A stretch of 64,000 nt of DNA from Mucilaginibacter saanensis (GTDB taxonomy: Bacteria; Bacteroidota; Bacteroidia; Sphingobacteriales; Sphingobacteriaceae), in NCBI RefSeq assembly GCF_014200575.1, contig NZ_JACHBZ010000001.1, positions 124,001 to 188,000 of the forward strand, read 5' to 3'. The notes beneath the pieces are model-generated. The model saw nothing but the letters and a program-made list of their open reading frames with translations. It was not told the DNA's origin and searched no databases. Made by a program: the position numbers and the translations under genes. The stretch's first letter is position 1, and each line of letters starts with the position of its first letter. Below are positions 46,449 to 55,300 of the stretch, one piece after another.

Positions 46449-48296
46449 TTATCTCGAATACTCTTTTAGTAACTGTCTGTATTGGTTCAGGATGCTCGAT
46501 TTGGAGATAAAACCAACAAATTGATGGCCGTCAACCACGGGCAGGTTCCAGGTATTGGTTTCATCAAATTTCGTCACTATCTGGCGCACATCGTCATTAA
46601 TATCAATGGTGGCCGTTGGGGTAACCATTACCTTTTGAACGCTTAGCTCGTCATACAGTTCCTTGTTGAACATAACCGGCCTGATATCATCAAGCATGAT
46701 GATGCCTTCCAGCACCTTTTCGTTATTGGTTACCGCTATAAAGTTTTTCTTGCCTGTGCTGATGAGTGCTATCAGTTCGGGAAAAGAAGCGTAGATGCTG
46801 ATCTGTTGTATGTCCCTGTCAATCAGATCAGGTGTATGCAGTAACGATAGCAGGTTCTGGTCATGTTCGCGGGTAAATATTTTACCTTCCTGAGCCAGTT
46901 GCTTCAGATCGGGCGAGATGGCCGAAAAACGCTTGGCAATCAGGAATGATATTACAGAAACAATCATGAGTGGCAAAAACAGGTCATATCCCGAGCTTGA
47001 TTCTGCAATCAGGAATATAGCGGTGAGCGGGGCATATAATACGCCGCTCATTACACCGGCCATACCCACAATCACCATATTGGTTACAGGTACATTGGGT
47101 ATACCCATCTGGGTGCACACGGTAGCAATAAAATAGCCCAAAGTGCCGCCTGCAAATAATGCAGGTGCAAAATTACCGCCATTGCCGCCGCCATAAATGG
47201 TAATGGAAGTTGCAAAAGCTTTTAAAAGACATATAAACCCTAAAAACAACAGTATAAACCATTGGTGAAAGGTAAAATATTTGAAAAAGCTAACGGCTAT
47301 AATAGCCTCTACCTGCCCGCCTGCCCAGCCTTTAACGGTGGTGTAACCCTCGCCAAACAAGGGTGGGAATAACACGCAAAGTATAGAGAGCAGCGCGCCG
47401 GCTATCAACGCTTTTTGTAAGCGGCTTCTTTTTAAATGTTTAAACTGGTGCTCAACCCATTGTGATATTACTACAAAGTAGCGTGCATACAACCCGCATG
47501 CAATACCCAATACAATGTAAAACGGGATGTTTTTATAGTTAAAGGGATTCCGGGAAGTGAACTGGAAAAGCGCTTCTTCATTGAGTACGATCCTGGATAC
47601 CAGGCTACCGCAAACGGCCGCAACCACCAGCGGGATAAAATCAGTAAATACAACTCCGGTAAGTAGTATCTCAAACGCAAACATCATACCGGCTATAGGT
47701 GCATTAAAGGCCGATGCTATACCAGCGGTGGCACCGGCGGCTAATAAAAGGGTACGGTCTTTATAATCTAACTTATAGGTTTTTGCAAAATTGGAACCAA
47801 TGGCCGATCCGGTAACCGCTATAGGGCTTTCTAAACCGGCAGAGCCACCCAGGCCCACGGTAATGGCACTTTGCACAATTTGCGAATACATTTTTACGGG
47901 CGACACCAGGCTGGAGTTTTGGGCAATTTCATATAATATGGCAGGGATGCCCTTGCGATCGTTACCCCGGTATATGTATAGTACAACCAATGTGGTAAGC
48001 ACAATGCCAAGTAACGGAAATACAAGGTAAAAATATATTTGCTGCTCAAACTGAAATTTGGAGGTAATCAGGTAATGGATGTAGTGTACCAGCATTTTTA
48101 AAACTACCCCTGCAAAACCGGCAGTGCAGCCAACCAGAATACCCGATAGTATCAGAAAATGACTGTGTGAAATATTATTACGTACCCAAAGCAGGATAAT
48201 TTCATAGCTTCTTACCGTGCGTACGCTGTTGGCCCTGAAATCTCTTTTGAATTTTAAAAAGTTGTGAAAACGTTTTAATCTGTTGTAATTACTCAC
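46449..48296 (-). CDS. ClC-type anion channel/transporter with CBS pair (1)
   Basis: A 615-residue ClC protein. Helices span residues about 45-440, and two CBS domains follow at about 480-610. The gating glutamate is E156 in GLESP, and GGNFAP keeps the third filter motif. The first filter, GSGIP in E. coli ClC, reads RKGIP here (K115 at the Ser position). The internal proton glutamate position is hydrophobic (FAFEILLTG). It may therefore move an anion other than chloride, or act as a channel. It sits in the nitrate/nitrite island between cobA and a Crp/Fnr gene. Confidence 0.88.
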   Translation of the reverse strand: MSNYNRLKRFHNFLKFKRDFRANSVRTVRSYEIILLWVRNNISHSHFLILSGILVGCTAGFAGVVLKMLVHYIHYLITSKFQFEQQIYFYLVFPLLGIVLTTLVVLYIYRGNDRKGIPAILYEIAQNSSLVSPVKMYSQIVQSAITVGLGGSAGLESPIAVTGSAIGSNFAKTYKLDYKDRTLLLAAGATAGIASAFNAPIAGMMFAFEILLTGVVFTDFIPLVVAAVCGSLVSRIVLNEEALFQFTSRNPFNYKNIPFYIVLGIACGLYARYFVVISQWVEHQFKHLKRSRLQKALIAGALLSILCVLFPPLFGEGYTTVKGWAGGQVEAIIAVSFFKYFTFHQWFILLFLGFICLLKAFATSITIYGGGNGGNFAPALFAGGTLGYFIATVCTQMGIPNVPVTNMVIVGMAGVMSGVLYAPLTAIFLIAESSSGYDLFLPLMIVSVISFLIAKRFSAISPDLKQLAQEGKIFTREHDQNLLSLLHTPDLIDRDIQQISIYASFPELIALISTGKKNFIAVTNNEKVLEGIIMLDDIRPVMFNKELYDELSVQKVMVTPTATIDINDDVRQIVTKFDETNTWNLPVVDGHQFVGFISKSSILNQYRQLLKEYSR

Positions 48297-48378
48297 TTTA
48301 TACCTCCGGCTGCAATTTAAGCATTAAATAAACGCGATGGTTTAAAAAAAGCTAATACGGAATTGTTAAAAGGTAAGA

Positions 48379-49074
48379 TTACTTTTTACGACCGAGGGTC
48401 ATTTCCTTTAAGGCTTCCTCGTTTAGCAGTTTAAAACTTTTTCCGTCGAGTGTAATCAGATTGTTTTGTATAAACTCCTGTGTTACCTTAAAGAAGGTTT
48501 CATACACTACGCTTGCATAGGATGATATGTCCTGCCGGGTTAATTCGATATCAACATAGCCATCGGCATTTAAGCCAAATTGGTTACGTAATGATAATAG
48601 TGCCTGGGCAATACGCTCTTTTACGGGCATGTGGGCCAGGTTGCGCATTCTTTTTTCAGACTCCTGTAGTTCGTTGGCAAAAAACTTCATCAGCTTGTAG
48701 GTAAGCTGGCTGTTTACATTTAATGACGATTCAAAGAAGTCCATTTTAACAAAACAAACTATTCCTGACTCTACAGCTGTTGCCGATACGGGATAGGTAG
48801 AGGTGTCCCCCAAACCCAGATGACCAAAAATATCACCCTGTTTGGCAAACCGCAATATGAGGTCTTTTTCCTGGTCCCATTGTTTGTGCACCTTTACAAC
48901 ACCCTTATACATAAAGTATATGCCGGTAACATCATCACCCTCCTTAAACAACTGCTGTCCTTTTTTTAGTATATAGTTTACTTTATTGGCGCCTATGGCA
49001 GGCAGCCAGTCCTTTAAACAGTTTCTGCACAAAAAACAGGTGCTCAGATTGCATGATTGTGTGGTTTTTGTCAT
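48379..49074 (-). CDS. Crp/Fnr-family regulator with conserved cysteines (paralogue 2)
   Basis: A 231-residue regulator that aligns without gaps over its first 110 residues with the regulator encoded at 41374, including C8, C13, C16 and C107; it has one more cysteine, C19. The recognition helix reads YETFFKVT, with Lys where paralogue 1 has Arg, so its operator may differ. An iron-sulfur or thiol sensor is likely. It lies between two ClC genes and is divergent from the second, with a 44-bp palindrome in the spacer. Confidence 0.87.
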   Translation of the reverse strand: MTKTTQSCNLSTCFLCRNCLKDWLPAIGANKVNYILKKGQQLFKEGDDVTGIYFMYKGVVKVHKQWDQEKDLILRFAKQGDIFGHLGLGDTSTYPVSATAVESGIVCFVKMDFFESSLNVNSQLTYKLMKFFANELQESEKRMRNLAHMPVKERIAQALLSLRNQFGLNADGYVDIELTRQDISSYASVVYETFFKVTQEFIQNNLITLDGKSFKLLNEEALKEMTLGRKK

Positions 49075-49215
49075 AGATATCCGTTACGTAATATTAATTA
49101 TTAAGGGTTAACATGGTTTATCAGTATGTAAAGTTACCATTAATACGGCAATTTGGTATTGGTTGTTTTGATAATTTATTGTTTATATAATATAATTGTG
49201 ACATATAAATGCATT

Positions 49216-49259
49216 AATTTCTTAATTTATATTGTTTGTGCAATATAAATTAAGAAATT
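49216..49259. promoter_or_regulatory. 44-bp palindrome upstream of the second ClC gene
   Basis: A 19-bp arm (AATTTCTTAATTTATATTG, 49216-49234), a 6-bp centre TTTGTG and a perfect complementary arm (to 49259). The core TTG-N6-CAA could be a Crp/Fnr-type site. Its centre is about 60 bp upstream of the start point expected from the -7 box at 49287, a usual position for an activator. Confidence 0.5.
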
Positions 49260-49286
49260 TTACTTTATTTAAACATGAATAATTCC

Positions 49287-49294
49287 TACTTTTG
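49287..49294 (+). promoter_or_regulatory. Promoter -7 box of the second ClC gene
   Basis: TACTTTTG matches TAnnTTTG exactly, 59 bp before the ATG at 49353. Confidence 0.6.
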
Positions 49295-49352
49295 CGATAT
49301 AAGAAACCGGGCTCATTACACACATCCTTAACAAGCAGCCCTATCAAAAAAA

Positions 49353-51236
49353 ATGAAAAAAACGATCAATAAAATCGGGATACCTATTTCACCATCATTA
49401 AATTATGTGGAATCTTCTGTTGGCAACTCTAAGAATCATGTTTTTTTTAAAAAACGGCTGATAGTTATCTCTTGTTTATCAGTAGTGGTAGCAATGGCCA
49501 TCAGTATTATTGCTAAAATTTTAGTTTACCTGATTAACCTGGTTACCAATATTTCTTTTTACGGAACGTTTGCATTGGGTTTTCATTCGCCTGCCGGTAA
49601 TCATTTAGGACCGTGGGTTATTGTTGTGCCTGCAATAGGCGGTATCCTGGTGGGTATTATGGCCTTTTATGGTTCAAAGGCCATCAGGGGGCATGGTATA
49701 CCGGAGGCTATGGAGCAAATATTGGTTAACGAAAGTAATATTAAGCCATCCATCACTTTTTTAAAGCCTATATCATCGGCCATTGCTATTGGTACCGGCG
49801 GCCCGTTTGGTGCCGAAGGGCCTATCATTGCAACAGGTGGTGCATTAGGATCAACCCTGGGGCAGTTGTTTAAGATAACGGCCAATGAGCGTAAAATTAT
49901 TTTAGCTGCGGGTGCCACTGCGGGTATGTCGGCTATTTTTGGTACACCTATAGCGGCTGTGTTTCTGGCTATTGAGTTATTGTTGTTTGAATTTTCGCCC
50001 AAATCAATACTGCCGGTGGCTTTGGCCTGTATTACCGGAGCCGCAGGGCACCATTTGCTGTTTGAGTCGGGGCCGGTATTTGCCATGCCTGATCTGGTTA
50101 CCCCATCTAACATGGCTTTGGGTATTTATAGCTTTATGGGAATCATCATCGGGTTTTTATCCCTGGGGGTTACCAAAATAGTATATGTTATTGAGGATGG
50201 CTTTGAAAAACTGCCTATTCACTGGATCTGGTGGCCGGCCATAGGCGGCTTGGCCGTGGGGTTAATTGGTTATTTTGCACCGCATACACTGGGTGTAGGG
50301 TACGACAATATAACCGGCCTTTTATCGGGTAAGTGGCCGTTAACCCTGATATGTACCCTATGCCTTTGCAAGTTTTTGTCATGGGCCATTGCCCTGGGCA
50401 GCGGAACATCAGGCGGAACCCTGGCTCCCTTGCTAACCATAGGCGGTGCCACAGGTGCCATTATAGGTAGCGTTACATTAATGCTGTTCCCGAACTCAGG
50501 GGTTAGTATACCCATGGCTGCTTTAATAGGTATGTCGGCCATGTTTGCCGGGGCATCAAGGGCTTACTTAACCAGTATCACCTTTGCATTAGAAGCCACC
50601 ATGCAATCGCACGCGTTGCTGCCTTTATTGGGCGCGTGTACGGCATCCTACATGATCTCGTTTTTCCTGATGGAGAATACCATCATGACCGAAAAAATTG
50701 CCCGCCGCGGAATTTTTACTCCTGATTCCTTTGAACCTGATCTTTTACAGAAAATGGTGGTATCGCAGGTGATCAGCGAAGAAGGTACGGTGATTAATGT
50801 GAACAGCAGCATTGCCGATGTAAGGAGCTGGGTTAATGCCAACAGCGTTCATGACAACTACTTTATAGTAGTTAATAACGATGGCGAGTTCAGCGGCACT
50901 TTAAAGCTGACCGATATTTACAGCACGGAGCTTAACCCTGAATTATCAATACAAGAGATGCTGAAGAAAGAATTAAATGCCTCTGTTAACAGTACGGATA
51001 CGCTGCGGTACGCCATGGAAACCATGTCTGAAACCGAGGTTGAGGTATTGCCGGTATTATCATCAGCAGATCATAAAGTAGTAGGGATATTATCCTACCG
51101 CGATATTATATCGGCATTTAAAATAGAGGCCGGTAAAAGCGAGCATCCGTATGTGAAAATTTCATTAAAGCGCCAGCGCATGAAAATGCTGATCCGCGGC
51201 AAAAAACTCATCAATGTTGACACGGACATAAAATAG
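49353..51236 (+). CDS. ClC-type anion channel/transporter with CBS pair (2)
   Basis: A 627-residue ClC protein with two C-terminal CBS domains (about residues 455-595). The gating glutamate E155 is in FGAEGP. The first filter motif reads GHGIPE (H114 at the Ser position of E. coli ClC), and the third reads GGTLAP, with Leu for Phe. The proton-glutamate position is Leu (LAIELLLFEF). It differs from the neighbouring ClC at all these sites, so the two are not recent duplicates. The anion is unknown; nitrate or nitrite is suggested by context only. Confidence 0.88.
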   Translation: MKKTINKIGIPISPSLNYVESSVGNSKNHVFFKKRLIVISCLSVVVAMAISIIAKILVYLINLVTNISFYGTFALGFHSPAGNHLGPWVIVVPAIGGILVGIMAFYGSKAIRGHGIPEAMEQILVNESNIKPSITFLKPISSAIAIGTGGPFGAEGPIIATGGALGSTLGQLFKITANERKIILAAGATAGMSAIFGTPIAAVFLAIELLLFEFSPKSILPVALACITGAAGHHLLFESGPVFAMPDLVTPSNMALGIYSFMGIIIGFLSLGVTKIVYVIEDGFEKLPIHWIWWPAIGGLAVGLIGYFAPHTLGVGYDNITGLLSGKWPLTLICTLCLCKFLSWAIALGSGTSGGTLAPLLTIGGATGAIIGSVTLMLFPNSGVSIPMAALIGMSAMFAGASRAYLTSITFALEATMQSHALLPLLGACTASYMISFFLMENTIMTEKIARRGIFTPDSFEPDLLQKMVVSQVISEEGTVINVNSSIADVRSWVNANSVHDNYFIVVNNDGEFSGTLKLTDIYSTELNPELSIQEMLKKELNASVNSTDTLRYAMETMSETEVEVLPVLSSADHKVVGILSYRDIISAFKIEAGKSEHPYVKISLKRQRMKMLIRGKKLINVDTDIK

Positions 51237-51240
51237 CCGG

Positions 51241-51627
51241 TCACTCCTCAGGTATTCCGGAACCGTTATCGCTTTTTAATACCGAAAGCAGAAACTGCTG
51301 CAAAACCCTGGCATGATTATATTCATGACTGCTGGTTGCGTATAGTAAGGTAACGGTTTCATTATTTTGTATACATTGAATAAGCTCCTTTACACTTTTA
51401 CGGTAGGTAAGCTCAGAAATATATTCCTGTTGAAACATGGGCCATTTTTGCGGGTCATGGTTAAACCATTTGCGTAAAGTGGTTGACGGCGCTACATCTT
51501 TCATCCATTGGTCAATGGCAGCCTGTTCCTTTTTTAGTCCGCGGGGCCACAAGCGGTCAACTAAAATTCTCACCCCATCTGCCTTATCCACAGGCTCATA
51601 TATTCGTTTGATAAGTAAGTTGCCCAT
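51241..51627 (-). CDS. DUF488 family protein
   Basis: A 128-residue soluble protein. The signature ILVDRLWPRGLKKEQAAIDQW with the D-R-x-W-P-R-G core, WFNHDPQKWPMF and LLYATSSHEYNHA (with TLLY in place of the more usual LLCYEK) identify DUF488. The family is thought to be enzymatic, with a conserved Asp/Arg/His set, but the reaction is not established. It is convergent with the ClC gene and overlaps nothing. No operon partner. Confidence 0.85.
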   Translation of the reverse strand: MGNLLIKRIYEPVDKADGVRILVDRLWPRGLKKEQAAIDQWMKDVAPSTTLRKWFNHDPQKWPMFQQEYISELTYRKSVKELIQCIQNNETVTLLYATSSHEYNHARVLQQFLLSVLKSDNGSGIPEE

Positions 51628-51778
51628 TTAAATAGTTGCTTAGCTGGTTTCCAATTATCAATTGATGGTAATATAGCCATTTTATTTTACTCCTTTAAAG
51701 AATATCTGCCATTATTAATATTAATACCGGGCCAGATATTTAATAGAAAAAATAATAATATGCTTTTTTAAAATGGGA

Positions 51779-51807
51779 GTAAGGGTAAAGTTCACATAAG
51801 GTGTTAT
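51779..51807 (+). promoter_or_regulatory. ECF-type promoter P1 (before the 51840 repeat protein)
   Basis: GTAAGGGTAAA (51779-51789), 11 nt, then GTGTTAT (51801-51807), 33 bp before the ATG. The same 11-mer and spacing recur at 52949 and, on the minus strand, at 57183. Confidence 0.7.
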
Positions 51808-51839
51808 AGCTGCAAATACAGTAAAAATAACACACAGAT

Positions 51840-52907
51840 ATGAACTTTAAATTGTACTTAAACAACATGATGCTGCCTGTTTTAAAGGCCTCGTCGCTTT
51901 TTTTAATGGTAGCTGCAAGCACCAATATTTACGCCCAAAGTAATGGCAGTGCCAGAACCAACGTTGGCCTGGTTTATCCGCTAAGCAGCAACTGGACACA
52001 TGCGGCAAAAGATACCAACAGCTTCTCCTTAAATTTTATAGCCGGGGTATCTGCCGCGGAACGCGGCGCAAGCTTTGCCGGGATATCAAACATTATACAT
52101 CATGATGCCAAAGGGCTGCAGGTGGCCGGTTTTTCGAACCATGTAGGTGGCACTGCTGACGGAACTATGTTTGCCGGTTTTTTAAACACTTACGGCAGTG
52201 GTAACGGAGTGGCTGTTGCCGGGTTTGCCAATATAGCCGGTAGTGGCACCGGTGCGCAGATTGCCGGTTTTATGAACAAGGGTGGCGACGTTGCATCAAT
52301 ACAAATTGCCGGATTTTCAAACTTTGCCCGTAATGTAAAAGGTACCCAGATAGCCGGTTTTATGAACGTAGCCAAAAAGGTTAAAGGCACCCAACTGGCC
52401 TTTATAAATATCGCCGATAGCGCGGGTACACAAATAGGCATCATTAACCTGGCTAAAAATGGCGAAAAAGGCATCGGTGTAACCATTGATGAAAATCAAA
52501 CTACGCTGTTAACCTTTCGGTCTGGAGGTAAGGTGCTTTACGGCATTGTTGGGCTTGGCTATAATTTTAATAACAGAAAAGAAAAATATGCCTATGAGGC
52601 TGGCCTGGGCGCACATGTATTTACCTCAAATACATTTCGCCTGAATACGGAATTGGTTAGCGGTTCATTGGAAAGCTTTAAAAACGGCGACTATTTTAAA
52701 TCCTCATTCAGGTTAATGCCCGCTTTCAAAATTACCCCATCGCTTGAGCTGTTTGCTGGTCCATCCATCAATTATGTAAATACCGATACCGAAGAAGGTA
52801 AAAGCCTGATTACAAAATATCTATCAAGCTGGGGCGGTAAAGATGGCCGCGATCTCCACGGCTTTTATTTTGGTTACACCGCAGGCGTACAGGTGCTTTT
52901 TAAATAG
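51840..52907 (+). CDS. Outer-membrane protein with AGF-N surface repeats (LA_2272-like)
   Basis: A 355-residue secreted protein with signal peptide ending NIYAQ. Residues about 70-210 are some eight repeats of 14-20 residues with the core (I/V)AGF-x-N, for example GAQIAGFMNKGGDVASIQ and KGTQIAGFMNVAKKVKG. This matches the LA_2272-type surface repeat. The end is a barrel-like region with FRSGGKVLYGIVGLGYNF, which is shared with the protein encoded at 55299-57080. The promoter P1 links it to the sigma/FecR pair. The role is unknown; the repeats may form a surface-exposed or membrane-spanning solenoid. Confidence 0.8.
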   Translation: MNFKLYLNNMMLPVLKASSLFLMVAASTNIYAQSNGSARTNVGLVYPLSSNWTHAAKDTNSFSLNFIAGVSAAERGASFAGISNIIHHDAKGLQVAGFSNHVGGTADGTMFAGFLNTYGSGNGVAVAGFANIAGSGTGAQIAGFMNKGGDVASIQIAGFSNFARNVKGTQIAGFMNVAKKVKGTQLAFINIADSAGTQIGIINLAKNGEKGIGVTIDENQTTLLTFRSGGKVLYGIVGLGYNFNNRKEKYAYEAGLGAHVFTSNTFRLNTELVSGSLESFKNGDYFKSSFRLMPAFKITPSLELFAGPSINYVNTDTEEGKSLITKYLSSWGGKDGRDLHGFYFGYTAGVQVLFK

Positions 52908-52948
52908 GTAACCGATTATAAGTAAATCATAAACTATTTAAAAAGGCG

Positions 52949-52977
52949 GTAAGGGTAAAGCTTACCCAGCGTGTATT
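52949..52977 (+). promoter_or_regulatory. ECF-type promoter P2 (before the 53027 barrel protein)
   Basis: GTAAGGGTAAA (52949-52959), 11 nt, then GTGTATT (52971-52977), 50 bp before the ATG. Confidence 0.7.
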
Positions 52978-53026
52978 AATACAGAACAATAAATAACAAT
53001 TATATAAAACAATCAAACATCAAAAA

Positions 53027-53596
53027 ATGAAAACAATTAAATTACTTGTAACGGCCGTTTTATTTACACTGGGGGTAAACGCAGTACAAGCCCAAACGTC
53101 TGACATTGACTTTGGGATTAAGGCCGGTATCAACTTTTCAACCTTAAAAACGGGTTTAAATGCGGTTTCTGATAAATCGGGCAAAATAGGTTTTAATGCA
53201 GGTGTATTTGCCAGGATAGGTAAAGACCTATACTTTCAGCCCGAAATTAATTATGTAACTTTTAGCGACAAGTATCGCTTTAATTCAACCTCGTACGATG
53301 CCAAATTCAGACAGTTAAACGTGCCGCTAATGGTGGGTTACAAATTAGTAAATACCGAAGATCTGGTTTTCCGTTTATCAGCCGGACCTGATCTGTATTA
53401 CAATCTTAAAAAGCCAATTGCTCCCGGTGGTTTTAAATATAAAGATGTGAGTGCCGGCGGGGTTATTAATGCCGGTGTTGATATTGGCAGCTTAACCTTT
53501 GATGCCCGCTATAGCTTAGGCCTGAGCAAGTTTAATAAGGATCTTGGGCAAAAAGCCAACATCTTTAGCCTGGGGGTTGGTTTTAAATTTCAATAA
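53027..53596 (+). CDS. Outer-membrane beta-barrel protein (PorT-like family)
   Basis: A 189-residue protein with signal peptide ending VQAQ. It starts DFGIKAGINFSTLKTG, and FNAGVFARIGKDLYFQPEINYV, LNVPLMVGYKLV and FDARYSLGLSKFN are typical strands of the PorT/outer-membrane beta-barrel family (eight strands). The terminal GVGFKFQ ends in an aromatic-polar pair. It lies between the repeat protein and the sigma factor and has promoter P2, so it belongs to the same regulon. Function unknown. Confidence 0.82.
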   Translation: MKTIKLLVTAVLFTLGVNAVQAQTSDIDFGIKAGINFSTLKTGLNAVSDKSGKIGFNAGVFARIGKDLYFQPEINYVTFSDKYRFNSTSYDAKFRQLNVPLMVGYKLVNTEDLVFRLSAGPDLYYNLKKPIAPGGFKYKDVSAGGVINAGVDIGSLTFDARYSLGLSKFNKDLGQKANIFSLGVGFKFQ

Positions 53597-53702
53597 TTTT
53601 AAGTTTGATGATGCGGATGGTTACCTCATAGGGCAACTATCCGCCTGTCAAGCACTTTTGAGTCAATTATATCACTTACTTTGCTGAACTCTATAGCTTA
53701 TA

Positions 53703-54278
53703 ATGAATAATACGCAAGCGGCGGTCAACTTGATTAATGCAAATGAAGATGTTTTTGAGCAGCTGTTCAAAAAGCATTTCAGGGAGCTACATGCTTATGC
53801 TTTTTCTTTATTGAAAGACTGGGATGCTGCCGAAGAAATTGTGCAAGGGCTATTTCTGAAACTTTGGGAAAAAAATGATTGGGTGCGTATACAAACGTCC
53901 ATTAAATCATACCTGTACAAATCAGTATATCACGATAGTCTTAATTACATCAGGCGGCAGAAAGTTCAATTAAAATATCAAACCACCACTGCATACGCCA
54001 TGAAAAACCATACCGATGATGCTGCCGGCAAATTAAAACTGAGCGAACTGGAGCAGCAGCTGAACAATGCACTGAGTAAATTACCTGAAAAATGCCGTGC
54101 CATATTTCACTTAAGCAGGTTTGAGGAATTAAAGTACCAGGAAATTGCCACCCAGCTTGATATATCTATCAAAACTGTTGAAACCCACATGGGCAAGGCA
54201 TTGCGGATACTGAGAAGAGAAATGAAAGAGTTTTTACCATTAATTACATTGATGCTATTTAATATGTTTAGATCATGA
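53703..54278 (+). CDS. ECF-family RNA polymerase sigma factor (FecI-like)
   Basis: A 191-residue sigma factor. Region 2 lies near residues 18-85 (FKKHFRELHAYAFSLLKDWD, AAEEIVQGLFLKLWEK) and region 4 near 125-180 (LPEKCRAIFHLSRFEELKYQ, then a helix-turn-helix ending in KTVETHMGKAL). It should be held inactive by the FecR-like protein whose gene overlaps its stop as ATGA. It probably recognises the GTAAGGGTAAA-N11-GTGT motif. Its own upstream region lacks that motif and has a TTACTTTG near-match to a housekeeping -7 box. Confidence 0.93.
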   Translation: MNNTQAAVNLINANEDVFEQLFKKHFRELHAYAFSLLKDWDAAEEIVQGLFLKLWEKNDWVRIQTSIKSYLYKSVYHDSLNYIRRQKVQLKYQTTTAYAMKNHTDDAAGKLKLSELEQQLNNALSKLPEKCRAIFHLSRFEELKYQEIATQLDISIKTVETHMGKALRILRREMKEFLPLITLMLFNMFRS

Positions 54279-55261
54279 AACAGGATATGAGCGAAGATAT
54301 ACTGATCAAATATATTCTGGGAGAGGCAACCGTACCCGAAAAGCGGGCCATTGAAACCTGGATAGTTGCCAATGATGCTAATGCCCGGAAATTTGAGCAG
54401 GTAAAAATTATCCTGGAAACCAGCAAGCGTTTGGCACAGGTTAGTCCGCTGGATGAAACCGAGGCCTGGGAAAAGTTTAAAGAGAAACGGGCAACCAGGC
54501 AGGAGCCCGCCCAGGTCAGATCCATCAATACCGGCAATACCAACTGGCTGCGTATAGCTGCCGCCGCTATATTTTTAATAGGTGGCGGATGGATAGGCTA
54601 TTACCTGCTTGAAAAGCAAAAGGGCAACCCTAATGATTTGGTGAGCATTAAAACAACCAATACGGTGAGCGTGGATACTTTGCCCGATGGTTCTGTAGTG
54701 CACATCAATAAAAACTCGGGCATTACCTATGCAGGCGATTTTAAATCGCGGAGGGAGATTAAGCTTACCGGCGAGGCCTTTTTTGAGGTAAAGCACAATG
54801 AGCAGGCGCCTTTTACCGTGCACGTAAATGATGTTGATGTAAGGGATATAGGTACCGCCTTTAATGTAAAAAGCAAGCAGCACAACACCGAGGTAATTGT
54901 TGAAAGCGGTATTGTACAAGTGAGTAAAGCCGCTAATTCGGTAAGGTTAATACCCCATGAAATGGTACTGATAAAAGCAGGCGACAAGCAGCTCCACGTT
55001 GAAAAAAGTACCGATATGTTATACAACTATTACCGGAGCAATACCTTTATAGCCAACAGTACCCCATTATGGCGCCTGGTTGATATGTTAAATGAAGCTT
55101 ATGGCGCTGATATTAAAATTAACAATGAGGTCTTGCGCAATGCTCCAATTACCGTTACTATCAGGTATGAAGACTCGCTTGATAAAATATTAGCTGTAAT
55201 AAAAGGTACAACTCCCGAGATGCGTGTAAGCAAAACCGGTAACAGTATCATCCTTAAATAA
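54275..55261 (+). CDS. FecR-like anti-sigma factor with DUF4974 domain
   Basis: A 328-residue inner-membrane protein. Residues 1-85 are the cytoplasmic anti-sigma part, a membrane segment lies near 90-110 (WLRIAAAAIFLIGGGWIGYY), a periplasmic FecR domain covers about 125-225 (TLPDGSVVHINKNSGITYAG, LTGEAFFEVKHNEQAPFTVH) and a DUF4974 domain ends the protein. It binds the ECF sigma factor and releases it on a signal from an outer-membrane partner. The likely partner is the STN-domain protein encoded convergently just after it. Confidence 0.92.
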   Translation: MKQDMSEDILIKYILGEATVPEKRAIETWIVANDANARKFEQVKIILETSKRLAQVSPLDETEAWEKFKEKRATRQEPAQVRSINTGNTNWLRIAAAAIFLIGGGWIGYYLLEKQKGNPNDLVSIKTTNTVSVDTLPDGSVVHINKNSGITYAGDFKSRREIKLTGEAFFEVKHNEQAPFTVHVNDVDVRDIGTAFNVKSKQHNTEVIVESGIVQVSKAANSVRLIPHEMVLIKAGDKQLHVEKSTDMLYNYYRSNTFIANSTPLWRLVDMLNEAYGADIKINNEVLRNAPITVTIRYEDSLDKILAVIKGTTPEMRVSKTGNSIILK

Positions 55262-55262
55262 C

Positions 55263-55300
55263 ACCAACAAGGACACCTGTTCAAGGTGTCTTGTTGGGTT
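55263..55300. terminator. Bidirectional terminator between fecR-like and STN genes
   Basis: ACCAACAAGGACACCT pairs with AGGTGTCTTGTTGGGT around GTTCA with one bulged base. It touches the stop codon of the convergent gene. Confidence 0.7.
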
